Shown here piece by piece: positions 31,796-44,255 of a DNA stretch of 64,000 nucleotides. Origin of the DNA: Carya illinoinensis (Eukaryota; Streptophyta; Magnoliopsida; Fagales; Juglandaceae); the NCBI RefSeq assembly GCF_018687715.1, contig NC_056765.1, forward strand, positions 32,920,754-32,984,753. The letters are read 5' to 3'. The position numbers and the translations under genes were made by a program. Each line of letters begins with the position of its first letter. The first letter of the stretch is position 1. Below the pieces are notes generated by a model that was given only the letters and a program-made list of their open reading frames with translations, was not told the origin of the DNA and ran no database searches.

Positions 31796-33600
31796 TTGAT
31801 CAGAATTTGATCAGAAAGAGGAAGGAAGCAGAGCTGCGCACTTAATAATTCCCAGATTACATATTTTATTAGGGTGGAAGGTTAAGCATGCGCAGCTCCG
31901 CTTTACTAACTTTTTGACGACTACATCTTAATTTAATGATCATTATACAATCCTTACTGAAGAGACCTGAGCTGGAAAGTTCCCGGTAGATCATGCAATT
32001 ACATCATGATCTATCCAGGCAGGGGATTACTAGGCCATCAAAAGTCTATCTATTTGCCTTTATATATCCAATACAATGTCATGCTTTTATATATGGACAA
32101 TGCCTTTTGGAAAAGAGGGATTACAAATATATAAGTCTGCAAATAGACTTTTTTTTTTTTTTTTTTTAAACACAATTCTGCAAATACACTTGGAAGTCTT
32201 CTAACCGCTAATCACGCCATATTTAATATAAATAAATAAAAATAAAAATAAAAAAGGAATGAATATGGTAGGTCCAATCCACTGACTCTACTTCTGAATA
32301 TGCTTTATGAACATTGTCATTTGGAAAAGAGTTATAATATTAGAGAAATGGACAAATGGTGGTAACAATTGAGGTAGATTAGATACCCATAGGAGTGGAG
32401 TCTGCTTGTGACGCGCGTTTGAATGAATTAATGGGCTACCATCATCATCACTGTGGACAGCATTTTATTTTATTATGTGTGTGTGAGTAAATGTGTGTGC
32501 CAATGGTGGCAGTGCAGAATTGATTAGGCTTATCTTATTTTTTTGAGGAATCATGGGTTTATAATCATTCAAGTACACATATAAACAGAATCTTCATGGC
32601 TTCTAACATGTACTCCATTATTGACATCTCCCCTCTTTTCTCACTCTTTGATTCATCTTTCTAGGGTGACCAAGATTTCCTATCATGAATCCTTTGTAAC
32701 GTCTATGCGGTGACTGCTACATATTTCACAAATAAGAGAGAGAACCATCACTACCAACTTAGTACTTCAAAGCACTTCCCATTTGCAAGAAGAAACATAT
32801 ATTTTTAATCATCATGTACAACTTCCTTGAAATCTTTATCCCGTTACAGTGCTTATAGCTGGAAAGTTCAAAGTAGATGCAGCATCGGAACGCATTGATC
32901 AGAAAGTGGAAGGAAGGAGCTGCGCACAACAAACGCGTATGTACCTAATTTCCAGATTACATATTTTATTAGGGGGGAAGGTTAAGCATGCGCAGCTCCG
33001 CTTTAGTAACTTTTTGACGACTACATCTTAATTTAATGATCATTATACAATCCTACATCTTTAGTCCTACAAGAGCTGAGAAGAACAGTGCTGAAGAGAT
33101 GATGAGTTCTATAAATAAAGAAGCTAGCCGCACTGAAGAGACCTGAGCTGGAAAGTTCCAGGTATATCATGCGACATCATGATCTATTTAGGCAGGGGAT
33201 TGTTAGGCCATCAGAAGTCTATCTATTTGCCTTTATATATCCAATACAATGTCATGCTTTTATATATGGACAATGCCTTTTGGAAAAGAGGGATTACAAA
33301 TATATAATTCTGCAAATAGACTTTTTTTTTTTTTGTTTTTTTTAAACACAATTCTGCAAATACACTTGGAAGTCTTCTAACCGCTAATCACGCCATATTT
33401 AATAAACATAAATAATAATAATAATAATAAATAAATAAATAAATAAATAAAGTTAAAGAATGAATATCGTAGGTCCAATCCACTGACTCTATTTGTATTT
33501 GCTGGTGACACCATTAATTAATTCTATCATATATGCTTTATGAACATTGCCATTTGGAAAAGAGTTATAATATTATATATATTTCTACAAATGGACTTGC
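31790..33600. repeat. Direct duplication within the TNL-flank graveyard
   Basis: 31,790-32,350 and 32,885-33,600 share long near-identical runs, for example gtatgcgcagctccgcttta-type sequence, tttttgacgactacatctta, gagacctgagctggaaagtt and ccaatacaatgtcatgcttt. The second copy has about 120 bp extra (gctgagaagaacagtgctga...) that resembles TNL A upstream DNA. Non-coding. Confidence 0.85.
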
Positions 33601-33869
33601 ATAGAAGTCTTTGTTAATTTGTTGCAGGTAATTTCCAGGTGGCTTCCAACCGCTTTAAAAAAAACGTTAATAATGGGCTTGCCCATAACTAGGCCCAGTT
33701 TCCCTATTCAGATTGGGCCTGGGCCCATGGACCAAGCTGAAATTTAGATTAGCCCACCCCTGTTTAAAAACAATAATGTAAAAAAATAATTCAAAGAATC
33801 TAAAATACTGTTAACAAAAAGTTAAAAAACTAATTTTTTTTTACTAAGGAGAATTTTTCATTTTATGAA

Positions 33870-33927
33870 GGAGCGGTGCTACTCAGGCAAGGAGCGGGCT
33901 ACCATACCGCCTGAGTAGCACCGCTCC
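33870..33927. repeat. Perfect 19-bp inverted repeat
   Basis: GGAGCGGTGCTACTCAGGC at 33,870-33,888 is the exact reverse complement of 33,909-33,927, with a 20-nt loop. The arms resemble the termini of the adjacent MITE family, so it probably arose from nested or abutting MITE ends. Confidence 0.9.
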
Positions 33928-34110
33928 ATTTGACCAATAGTTGTTTTTTATTTTTTTTTTCTTTTCACATTTTTTTAATATATTTAAATATTTTTTAAAA
34001 ATAAAAAAATACATCAATACACTTCAAATCACTTCCTTTATTACTAAGTAAAAAAAAAAATTGACCAAGCGGTACACTTGAGCGGTATGACTCAAGCGGC
34101 ATATAGGCTT
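33890..34110. mobile_element. MITE, GCCGCC-AAG family, member 2
   Basis: Ends gggctaccataccgcctgag and cttgagcggtatgactcaag; AT-rich core with ttttaatatatttaaatatt and tttattactaagta, as in the other family members. Confidence 0.55.
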
Positions 34111-34689
34111 TTCTCTTTTATGAATTGGGTTTATTTTACTTTTATAGGCTATTTTACAATAATACCCCTTATTTAAAATATATTTTTATAAAAATATTGT
34201 AAAAAGAGTCGTGTCTATCATTTTCCATTTGAAATAGATAAGTTTTTGCCTTATTTGAGCATTCTCATTGGCTAAGACAAAGACAAGGCTAAAATTACAT
34301 GTTTTACCTTTTACTCATTCCATTCAAGAGAGATTCACATGTTCGATTATCCATCTATTAGTCAAAATAATAAAAAATATATATATTATTAATTTAATAT
34401 TTTTTATAATTTTTTTTATCTAATTTATTTTTCTCATATTTTTTTAATTCAAATTCATTGTAAATTGTATGAATCTAAGTACCTATATATATATATGATA
34501 ATTAGTGATGCAACTATTATGTATCAAAGAAATGAAAGAAATTAGTATAAATTATTCAATGGTACTGGGTGAATAGTAACCATAAAAATAATATATAGAG
34601 AGTTACTTTAGTTAGCAAGCAAAATATTTATATTTTACCCCTTTTAATATAGATCATTTTAAGAGATTGTTAGCCAAATTTTAATTTGT

Positions 34690-37040
34690 ATTTACATTTG
34701 GCTAATCCATGAATGTTCCAACCGTTTAATGGTGTATTTTCAGGATTTTCCTTGTCAAAGCATTTTGAAATGGCGATCTACATGTCAAACATTCGCCATT
34801 ATATGTCTCAAAATTTAAATAAAAAGGGGGATTTATATTTTTACAAATATCTAGTTAGAAACCTAACAAGAGGATTGACATGTAGCATACCAATTCCATA
34901 TTTGTTTTTAATTGGGTGAGGCGTGGCATTAGTATGCCACATGAATACTTCAATTAAGAAAGTTTTAAAATACTGGTGCCACATCAGCTTCAATATGCCA
35001 ATCGTGCATATTGATTTGTTTTCTTCTCGACGAGGGGAAACGTATTTTGATTAAATGGTAAGAATTTGTGAGTCAACAATGAGTATTAGGGGTGGGCAGC
35101 AGTGTAACACTTGGGCCTAGCACGAAACTTGCGTTCAAAAAAAGAAAATTTGGGTTAATATCTATGAAATGCCCACTTAAGATTTAATGAGTAATTTTGG
35201 AATAGACTGACCCAAAATTTATGTTGACAGAATATGAATTTTATTGGATTTGATAATTAGGTTAAAATCCTTTTAAATGAGCCAAGTGAGAATTGGCTCG
35301 AAAAATTTAAGGAACAAGTTGTATTATTTTTAGAGATTGCGTTAAGGCCCATAACTCACAAAAACAAAAAGTCCAAACCTTGTACGCCTAAAAACCCAAG
35401 CCTAGCTACTCAACATCTTATGCATGTTTCTTTATCCTATTTCCTTGGCTACGGTTTTTATCTTCCTATTTATCCCTATCTTGCACGTAGGTTCATCTTC
35501 CCGCTAAAAAAAAAAAAAAAAAAATTAGGGACGCACCCTTCCTCCACGTTTAGAGAATAAAAACTAAAGCCCCCACCTTTAAGTGCCAATCCTCACAAAA
35601 CACGCCCCACCCATACACGTACAAACCATGCATCGGAATACCGAGTGAGCCTTTGTTTTGGTACTTGCGGCCTCTCCCCACCACCTTGCAGTACCCACCA
35701 TCTTCACGACCTCCACCCGATTGCTATTGTCAGGGAACCATCGTGCACTGCTGCAGCATCTCAGCAACTCAACCACCATCATCCATAAGAGGGTCTTGTT
35801 CCGCGCGTGGTTGTCAGGCGCCGTAGTGACAAAGTGCGTTCGCTGGCTACATGTGCTGTACAGGTAGATTCGAAACCTCCAGATTTGACCCACCTCACCT
35901 CACATTAACCGGCGTGTGGTCCCCACTCACCACTATAGACGAGCGTGAAGAAACTCAATCCGCTACAGTCTAGCCCACATAATGCCATACTCCCTACTAT
36001 GTTTTCCGATTTCTCCCCTACTCTCCAACCGTTTAATAATGTATTTTTTGAATTTTCCTTGTCAGAGCACTTTGGAATGGTGACCAACATGTCAAACATT
36101 CGTCGTTATACGTCTCAAAATTTAAATAGAATGGGGATTTATATAAGAGTAATATTATGTACAGTTATGGAATGTACAAGTGCCGTGTAACCATTTTAAA
36201 AAAGAGTATGGTCAATTATTAAAAAATTAATTTCTTTTCATGTGAGTTCTGTATTTATTCAATTTTTTTTAAATGTTTGTGTGGCGTTTGCATACTCACG
36301 ATTGCAACTATTATTATTTTTATTATTATAATATATTAATGACTTTCGGTGAACATATGAGGAGGAAAAAAAATTCATTGCACAAAAACAAAGAAAAAAA
36401 GCTTTTGTGGATTTTTACAGATCAATAACCAAATATAAAAATGGTTGTGCTGCATCTATGGATATTGGGTCTCGATTTTGGATCCCAAGATGTGTAATTT
36501 GTTTTTGTTTTTTTTTTTCATGCATTTTTAAAAAAAATTAAATATTTGTTAAAAAAATTTACAACATTATTAAAAACTATTTTTAATCATTAAATTAAAA
36601 AAAAAAATACAATGGAAACCCATTGTCGAGTTCTATAGCATTTTCCATATAAAAAAGAATTGGGATTTAAATGAAATCAATAACTAGGCGTTGGTTTTGA
36701 CTTTTTCAAAATTTGGGATCATAGTTTCAAAATTTCAGACCATAGTTTTTCAATTTTACAATATCAATATTTGAGAATCATATTGCTAGCAATCAGGTAT
36801 TTTTACAAATCTCTAGTTAGAAACCTAGCAAGAGGATCGACATGCAGTATACTAATTCCATGTTTGTTTTTAATTGGGTGAGGCGTCGCATTAGTATACC
36901 ACATCAATACTTTAATTAAGAAAATTTTAAAATACTAGTGCCACATCATCTTCAATATGCCAATTGAGCATATTGATTTGCTTTCTTGTCGACGAGGGGA
37001 AAAGTATTTTGATTCAATGGTAAGAATTTGTGAGTCAATA
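34690..37040. repeat. Dispersed direct duplication with an insertion in the second copy
   Basis: 34,705-35,080 matches 36,005-36,145 plus 36,797-37,045 (ccaaccgtttaat..., aaacattcg, ttagaaacctaacaagagga, gtcgacgaggggaaa). The second copy is split by ~650 bp that starts with a MITE-like end (taatattatgtacagttatg at 36,151; partner at about 36,322). Small frames here are not conserved proteins. Confidence 0.75.
35490..35905. other. GC-rich patch of unknown origin
   Basis: A GC-rich island in AT-rich DNA with short open frames on both strands (up to ~104 codons), no intact start context and no recognised family. It could be a retrocopy or captured 5' gene end. Confidence 0.3.
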
Positions 37041-37289
37041 ACGAACGTTTGGGAGGGCCCACACCCCGCTACCCCACCCTTGCATAGTGGGGCAGGCAAC
37101 CCAGCCTGCACATTGTGGGGCGGGAGCCCTACTCCGCATGGAGAAAGCCCAATGCCGGTGTGTGACTGTAATACAAGAGTCCTACATTGTATTGCTTTGG
37201 CCTCTTGTATAAAGGCTTCATTAGGTTATATTAACTTACACATTACATGCATTAACATCTCATCTCATTTGACTATCTAAACCGCACCT

Positions 37290-37475
37290 AGAAGTTTAGG
37301 CTTGTTTGTTTTCGGAAATGAGATAAAAGTTAAAAATTAAATAAAATATTGTTATAATATATATTTTTTATATTATTTTTGTTTTGAGATTTTAAAAAGT
37401 TAAATTATTTATTTTATTTTGTTTAGAGATTTGAAAAGATTATAATAACTAGATAAAATGAAATAAATTAAATGG
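37290..37475. mobile_element. MITE-like element (GAGATGAGATG family), second member
   Basis: Shares ggaaatgagataaaagtta, aataaaatattgttataata and gatttgaaaagattataataac with the element at 19,136-19,345. Confidence 0.5.
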
Positions 37476-37689
37476 AGAAGTTTGTGAAAACAAGCTAGCC
37501 AGGATTATTGACGGTAATATTTCTAATGTGCACTATACAATCAGAAGAACAGTGAAGAGATCATGAGTTCTATATAGAAGCCAGCCATCGAGTACTAGTG
37601 GTCGACATGAGGAAAGTTCCAAGTCTTTGCGGTCAACTCAGAAGTCTTTCTATTATTTTAGTCCTCGTTATTTTTGCAAAGCCTAATAA

Positions 37690-37905
37690 ATAAAGAAAAC
37701 AGCTACCATGCCGCCTAATAGTTATCGTTCCATTTGACTGCTAAGTAAAATTTTTTTAATTTAAAAATTAAAGAAGTGATTTTTAATGTCTTAATGTATT
37801 TTTTTATATTTTTTAAAAATGTTTAAAAATAATAAAAAATGTGAATAAAATAACATAATAAAAAAAAACACTACTTTTGCACTAGCGGTCATTTGCAGTG
37901 GCTTA
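37690..37905. mobile_element. MITE, GCCGCC-AAG family, member 3
   Basis: Left end accatgccgcctaatagtta, AT-rich core, right end gcactagcggtcatttgcag; the core is reversed relative to member 4. Confidence 0.4.
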
Positions 37906-38163
37906 GTATCTCTACTCATAAATTAACATGCGTACCAATTCCTGAGTACTTCCCTCTTCTCTGCATGATTTATTTTCATGTTATGATTACTAACTTTATG
38001 ATTAAGGGCAATTCGGGATTGCGGTAAGAGTTTAAAAAAGTTTTTAAATAGATTTAAAAATTCTCTAATAGAAAAATTAGATTTTTTAGGTGTTATAAAT
38101 CAAAACATTTTTAATCTCAAATAAGTTAAAAAGTATGTTTAAATAAAAACATCATTTTAATGC

Positions 38164-39362
38164 TTTTTTCTGAAAAGTATTTTTCTGAATAATGTGGAAT
38201 GTAATTTGAATTTTAAAAATACTACCAATGGACGAAAATATCCATTCAACTTTCAAATAATAATAACTTTCAAACTTTCAGAAATATGGTTATAATCTTT
38301 TAAAAATTTAAATAATCGTCATTTCTACTCCAGAAAGCATTTCTTTAATTTGTTTCCAAACAAATATAACATGATTGAAAGTGTTTTAAACATATCGTTA
38401 TCAAACAGTAAATAACTTTTTAATAGTAGAATTTATTACTTAAATTATAAGTTATAAAATTTATTACTTAAATTTTAAGTTATAAGCCTGATTGAGCTGA
38501 ATTATTACATATTTTACATATTTAGAACCAATATATTTCAATTACTTTATTGATATTATTATTAGTTTTAGATGAAAAAATGATTAAGAAGCATAAATCT
38601 GAGTTTGTAATTTAATTTGGTTAATATCATGGTTTATACTTATTTTTATAACCTGTGATTTAATTGGATAATAATTCTTCACGTGCACAACACATTTTTT
38701 TATATTATATTCTTCTTTTTAATTTTTTTTAATCTTCTATTATTCTTTTTGTTTTTACTTCTTTTTTTCTGAAAAGTGTTTTTCTGAATAATGTGGAATG
38801 TAATTTGAATTTTAAAAATACTACCAATGGATGAAAATATCCATTCAACTTTCAAATAATAATAACTTTCAAACTTTCAGAAATATGGTTATAATCTTTT
38901 AAAAATTTTAATAATCGTCATTTCTATTCCAGAAAGCATTTCTTTAATTTGTTTCCAAACAAATATAACATGATTGAAAGTGTTTTAAACATATCGTTAT
39001 CAAACAGTAAATAACTTTTTAATAGTAGAATTTATTACTTAAATTATAAGTTATAAAATTTATTACTTAAATTTTAAGTTATAAGCCTGATTGAGCTGAA
39101 TTATTACATATTTTACATATTTAGAACCAATATATTTCAATTAATTTATTGATATTATTATTAGTTTTAGATGAAAAAATGATTAAGAAGCATAAATCTG
39201 AGTTTGTAATTTAATTTGGTTAATATCATGGTTTATACTTATTTTTATAACCTGTGATTTAATTGGATAATAATTATTCACGTGCACAACACATTTTTTT
39301 ATATTATATTCTTCTTTTTAATTTTTTTTAATCTTCTATTATTCTTTTTGTTTTTACTTCTT
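38164..39362. repeat. 599-bp tandem duplication
   Basis: Two adjacent copies (about 38,164-38,762 and 38,763-39,362) start tttttctgaaaagt-ttttc and end tattctttttgtttttactt. By eye they differ at about 6-8 positions, so the duplication is recent. The interior is AT-rich and non-coding. Confidence 0.95.
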
Positions 39363-39520
39363 TTAAATATTCAAAAGGCACATATGAATTTAGTGGAAAG
39401 AAATACGGAACCCATGCTTGAAATTAAAGAAAATGGTGAGAAAGAAAGCAGTTTTGGTTGCAGCACCCGGAAGAATAAAAAAAAAAAAGAAGAAGATAAG
39501 CATCAATTGGGCATATGCCA

Positions 39521-40101
39521 ATAGGGGTGTCAAATCATGTTAACGAGTCGTGTCAAAGCATGTATATTATACTATATAGATCAACCCTAACCCTACCCGT
39601 TAAACTTATCGTATCAAAATTTCAAATCCTAACATGACCTATTAATATAACGGGTCGTATCGTATCAATCCGTTTTGACCCATTAGTGAATATTATGAAA
39701 TAGGTTAACACGACACAATCCGACCCATTTTAAACTATTTATGTAAATGGGTTGAATAAGCCCGAAATTAACCCTTTTGACATAATTAAATTTAGCATAA
39801 TTTTTTATAATGTTAAAATTACAATATCTATAAAAATTATAAAACTAATTACAAGTCCAAAATAACAATCTAAACAGTAAAAATATCTAAATTAAAATTC
39901 TAAAAATTTTATTTTAGGTATAAGGGTATAATTGTAACTTTAACTTTTTTAACGTGTTATAACGGGTTGACCTATTATCAATCCGTTAATGGGTCAACAT
40001 GTTTTGACCCGAATACAGTTAAGACTAAATCCTAACCCTATTATTATTGTGTCGTATTTGTATTGGATTAACGGGTATTGTAACATATTGTCACTCTTAT
40101 G
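39521..40101. mobile_element. Non-autonomous DNA element with GGGTGTCA ends
   Basis: Begins ataggggtgtcaaatcatg; the end, reversed, is cataagagtgacaatatgtt. The interior repeats acgggt-cgtgt-type motifs (e.g. taacgggttgacctattatc, gggtcaacatgttttgaccc). The form suits a hAT- or Mutator-like MITE; a clear target duplication was not settled. Confidence 0.45.
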
Positions 40102-40464
40102 TGCAAATGCTTTGGGATGAAAGAGCAAAAAGAGATTACGAATGAAATGGTTTATAGCTGGCGCCCATATAGAGAATCAACATCATGCACATTGTCCAAT
40201 TTTCATGCAACAGTTTTTTGACACAACATGGAGAAAAATAGAAAAATAGCAAGGCAATTTTCATTTGGATGGACGTGCAAGACAACATTTCTTGTTCACG
40301 TGGAACACGGACAAATGCACGCAAGACACGCAGCTTGTGCATGCAAATTCCAAACATGCACTAAGTATGTTAAAGTAGATTCTTCAATCCGCAATGGCTT
40401 CAATTATATGAATGTGCTTAGTGTTTTAGTTATCTTAAAGTTTGATATTCTTATCTACGTGCAC

Positions 40465-41315
40465 TTTTTTTTTTTGGATAAAAAGCATAGGGTATTCATT
40501 AATAATGAAATATTACAACTAGACTTGAAACATACATTACAAGTTAACTACATTATTAATAGCACCTCCGTAGACAACCGTGATTGACATGGACTAGTCT
40601 CTACTACAAACCTCTACAAACCCAAAGGTTGAGAGACTGCACAACTCTATCCAGAGACAGAGTGACAAAACCTCATATACCATCTAAGACGGATAAGAGG
40701 ACAAAACTTTATGGACTACTGTCCAAGAGACCAAGTTTTTTTTTTTTTTAATTTTTTAGAAAAACAATACAAAACATAAACTACATGAAAAATAATACAA
40801 CACTAAAACATTAAAAAAACACTCATGATGGTCTTTGGTCAGCCCACGCTATTTGTGCCCGCACCATCCGCATGCGTGCCTCCTCCATGTTTTGCTCCAA
40901 AGCACTCCACCACAGCATCACATGGTGCTACACCGAAACCACGCACCCCAGTCCTAAGATTTACGGAAGGCACCACGAAATTATGCTGGCAACCCAGAGA
41001 CGTCAACTACACTATGTCGTCATCCTCACCCCAGCCCAGAACCCCCCTTCACGTGAAGTTCCTTCCAGCCATTAAGTTCCACCTATGTTTTTGTAGATGG
41101 AAACAGAGCTTGGCAGCGGCACTAAAGTTCCTCCACAGAAGGCGTTTGACCACCTGGAATGGCAGCCACATCAACGCTCATCTGGTGTGGCTTGCGTCCG
41201 GGTTGCACTCGGGAGGTGTTCCTCCCCTTGAGCCACTGTGCCACAGCCATGAAGACAAGACCCCGTCGCACCTTATTAGCCAACACCAAAGCAGGGCCGA
41301 CTAAATAATTATCAT
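40465..41315 (-). mobile_element. Antisense retrosequence (poly-T head), unidentified body
   Basis: Starts with a T-run and ggtattcattaataatgaaa, the look of an antisense retroelement 3' end. A second T-run is at 40,736-40,750, then a GC-rich body to ~41,310. Open frames of up to 159 codons (40,825-41,304, +) are composition-driven (Pro/Ser/His-rich) and I recognise no family. Confidence 0.4.
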
Positions 41316-41653
41316 GCATACAAGGCCGACTAAATAATGTGCTGTATTTTCCCATAATACCTTAATTAATGAGATTGGAATATGCAAATGTACTATTAAA
41401 TTGAAGGCATTTATAAGTATATGATACTTGTTTTGTTGGTGTACGTAAAATGGTTCATAACACATTTAAATGGATGTATTGTTGGATTGAGTGCACTTAT
41501 AACCTTATTTTTTGTCAAAATGATCAATGAGTTGTAGCAACAAAATCTATGGGTATAAAAAATATAGATAATAATTAAAAAAAAAAAAAAACCCAAGCAT
41601 TTCGTTTTACTACAATCGATTCTGAACATGTACATATATTAGATAGGGTTGGG

Positions 41654-41826
41654 CTACTATGCTGCCCAAGCCATTTTTATTTCTTTAATTTATTTTTCAT
41701 ATTTTTTAATATATTTAAATATTTTAAAAATTAAAAAATACATTAATATATTTAAAATTACTTTCTTAATTATTAAATAAAAAAACATTAACACTTGTGT
41801 GGTACCATCTTGGCGGCGTAGTAGCT
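41654..41826. mobile_element. MITE, GCCGCC-AAG family, member 4 (best ends)
   Basis: Left end GCTACTATGCTGCCCAAG; the right end CTTGGCGGCGTAGTAGC is its near-perfect inverse. The 173-bp element has an AT-rich core with ttttttaatatatttaaata and attattaaataaaaaaac. Confidence 0.7.
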
Positions 41827-41989
41827 TTATGCTATTAGATATGCTGCCAAACAACGGTCACCAGGCTTCTTGTCCTTGGAGAATAATTTTTAGATTAATT
41901 TCATGGGCGCTTGGGCCTGGCTGGGCAATGTGCTTTGTACCTTGGGCTTGCATAAGGCCCTTCTTATCAATAAATCATTAAAAGACTCC

Positions 41990-43255
41990 TTTTTTTTATA
42001 CATAAGGCCCTTCCACTAAACTAGTGAATGGCTTCTGTTTTTTTTTTTTTTTCCCCTCAACATGTGCCTAGTGTAAAACTGTTGATCCAGTAGAATTTTT
42101 CTATTTGTATAGACTTAAAATAATATAACCATAAGCATAAGCATAAGATTATAAATTTTCCATAAATTCTCTCTTTCTAAAAGAATTTATAACTTTCAAA
42201 TTAAATCCCAAAATAATATTAATCATAAATAAAATATATATTATTTTGAGATATTTACAACATATAATATATATAGTTAGCCATAATTAGACGGTGTTAT
42301 GATGTTAAATATCTTCCCAAAGCGAAACTTTCACCTTGAGGTACATATTCTCCTCGTGAACCCCTTTTCTTGGTTACGAACTCGTACGTATTCAGACGCT
42401 ACCAAGTATTTGAAATAGACATGTACTTTTTGCCTTATTATCAGTTTAATAGTGTATTTTTAGTATTTAAGAAGTTATTCTTAAATACTAAAAATTTAAG
42501 AAGTTATTCTTGGAAACATTATAGATACACCTATTTATAGTGTTAATACTAATATACCTTGTACCTCACCTGCTCGTGATCATCCAAGAGAACTCTATCC
42601 TCCAACATATTTACAAATAATTGGGGATGATGTCCAAATATGTACTCTTAATAAAGAAGATTTTAAGATTAATAAAAAAATATCTTAAACAAGATTTCAT
42701 GAAACAAGAAAATAACAAAATAGAATAATATTCTTCTCAACTTTTTCAAAAATAGAGAGAGATTACATGAAATATTATGAATTCTTAGATGATTTAGATG
42801 ATGAAAAAAGAAAACTAAGAAATTCTGAAGAACAGATTTTTGACAAAATATTTATTCTAATGAAAGTATGAATATCTTCTAGGACTTTTAATGGACTTGC
42901 GCCTTAAAATTGGGCTTGGGTTTTCTAACGGGTCAGGTTGCTTTTGACATGAGCAAAGAGGGTCAGTGCTCCTCTACCTCTACGAAACCCATGAGAATAA
43001 GTCAAGAAGATAACCCATATGCAGTCTCGGTTTCTTTGTTGAGTCAAACTGACCAAGTAATGCATTGTAAAGTGCAAGACATTGCTAGTACATGGAGCTG
43101 CATGGTCTCTGTTGTGTATTGGGATAATTGTAATGGCAGAAGGGAAGTGTTGTAGGCAGATCTATCCTCTTATGCCTAGACCATTAGAGGTAGTCCTTGG
43201 CTAGTGGCGAGTACATTATGTTTCCTAGGCTAAGACTACTCCAGAAGATCAGCAG
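41990..43255. other. Spacer, no recognised gene
   Basis: AT-rich up to ~42,900. One stretch (42,540-42,870) reads like a decayed coding region (RDYMKYYEFLDDLDDEKRKL in one frame) but I cannot name it. 42,900-43,255 is of normal GC content with an 81-codon frame and no recognised domain. Confidence 0.4.
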
Positions 43256-43259
43256 TCTA

Positions 43260-43768
43260 GCCTAGTTGCTTCCCTTCCAGTCGTTTCCTCAGATTCTGGA
43301 TCCCTCTCTCAGATTCGTCGATCCTCTCAACTTTCTTATCCCGTTGAAGGATTGTTGTCTTATCTTATGAATCGTTTTTCCCAAAACATCGAGCTTACCT
43401 CATGTCAGTTCAATCTTCTCATGAACCTGAATCATTTGCTGAAGCCTTCAATCATTCTTGCTGGAGAGATGCTATGCAGGAAGAAATCAATGCCCAAGAA
43501 AAAAAGAATAAGATCGAGTCTCATTGCCTGTAGGGAAACAAGCCATTGGCTGCAAGTGGATTTACAAGATCAAGCATAAAGCAGATGGCTCGGTAGAGAG
43601 ATACAAAGCTAGATTAGTACTAAAGGATTCCTTCAAGAATATTGAGTCGAACCCCTTTAAAGATAGGGAAAACATTTGCCCCAAGTTGCTAAAATGACCA
43701 CGCATTCTTGCCTTGGCTGCAATCAAAAAGTGGCCCTTATTTCAACTTGACGTGAAGAATGCTTTTCA
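43260..43768 (+). pseudogene. Copia pol fragment, degenerate
   Basis: Pieces in shifting frames match the start of a Copia reverse transcriptase: SLSQIRRSSQLSYPVEG, then SFAEAFNHSCWRDAMQEEIN, CKWIYKIKHKADGSVERYKA, KMTT and FQLDVKNAF. Several frameshifts and stops. It is a different subfamily from the intact element at 1,766. It ends abruptly at the DVKNAF motif, where antisense LINE sequence begins. Confidence 0.8.
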
Positions 43769-44000
43769 ACAACATAAGGGAACTTGCTGACAAATGGACC
43801 AAGAGGATGCCAATTGTCATACCAAAGAGAAGTAGAATTTCCATTTCCCACCACACATTTTATCTTGTCTCGTGCAAGGGATCTCAGTTTCAGTATTTTC
43901 CTCCATGTCCAGGAGCAGTCTCCTGGGAACTTCAACTGCTAGAAATTTCTGTCTATGATAAAGACAGAAAGGGCAAGATTTGAGATGATCCCCGCGACTA
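43769..44000 (-). pseudogene. LINE polyprotein fragment
   Basis: The minus strand encodes CSWTWRKILKLRSLARDKIK, VVGNGNSTSLWYDNWHPLGP and nearby residues, the segment between reverse transcriptase and the zinc-binding tail of plant L1-type polyproteins. Confidence 0.8.
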
Positions 44001-44255
44001 TCTACCTGAAGAAGCTGCTGATAGCTACATCGCGAGTCTCTTCCCTTCGAAAGCACAGCACGAATACTGCCATTCTAAAAAAAGAGTAGAGGAAGAGATG
44101 GCTATCTATGTATGAAAGGGCCGTAAAGGACTCTCTTGAGCCAACTTTCGGGAGGCCAGTTCATGCTCTCTTTAGAATTTATACTGGTATACTTATTTTC
44201 GAATGCAATCCATTCGTATTTCATTCTTTTTTTCTTGCCTTAACTTTGCTTTTCT

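Noticed and set aside
37061..37160. GC-rich repeat (ggggc-gg-caaccc) as a possible regulatory island
   Set aside because: Too short and isolated, no adjacent gene; likely part of a dispersed repeat.
40825..41304. A 159-codon frame as a new gene
   Set aside because: It is composition-driven (Pro, Ser, His rich), lies in a GC-rich retrosequence with competing frames on the other strand, and shows no recognised motif.
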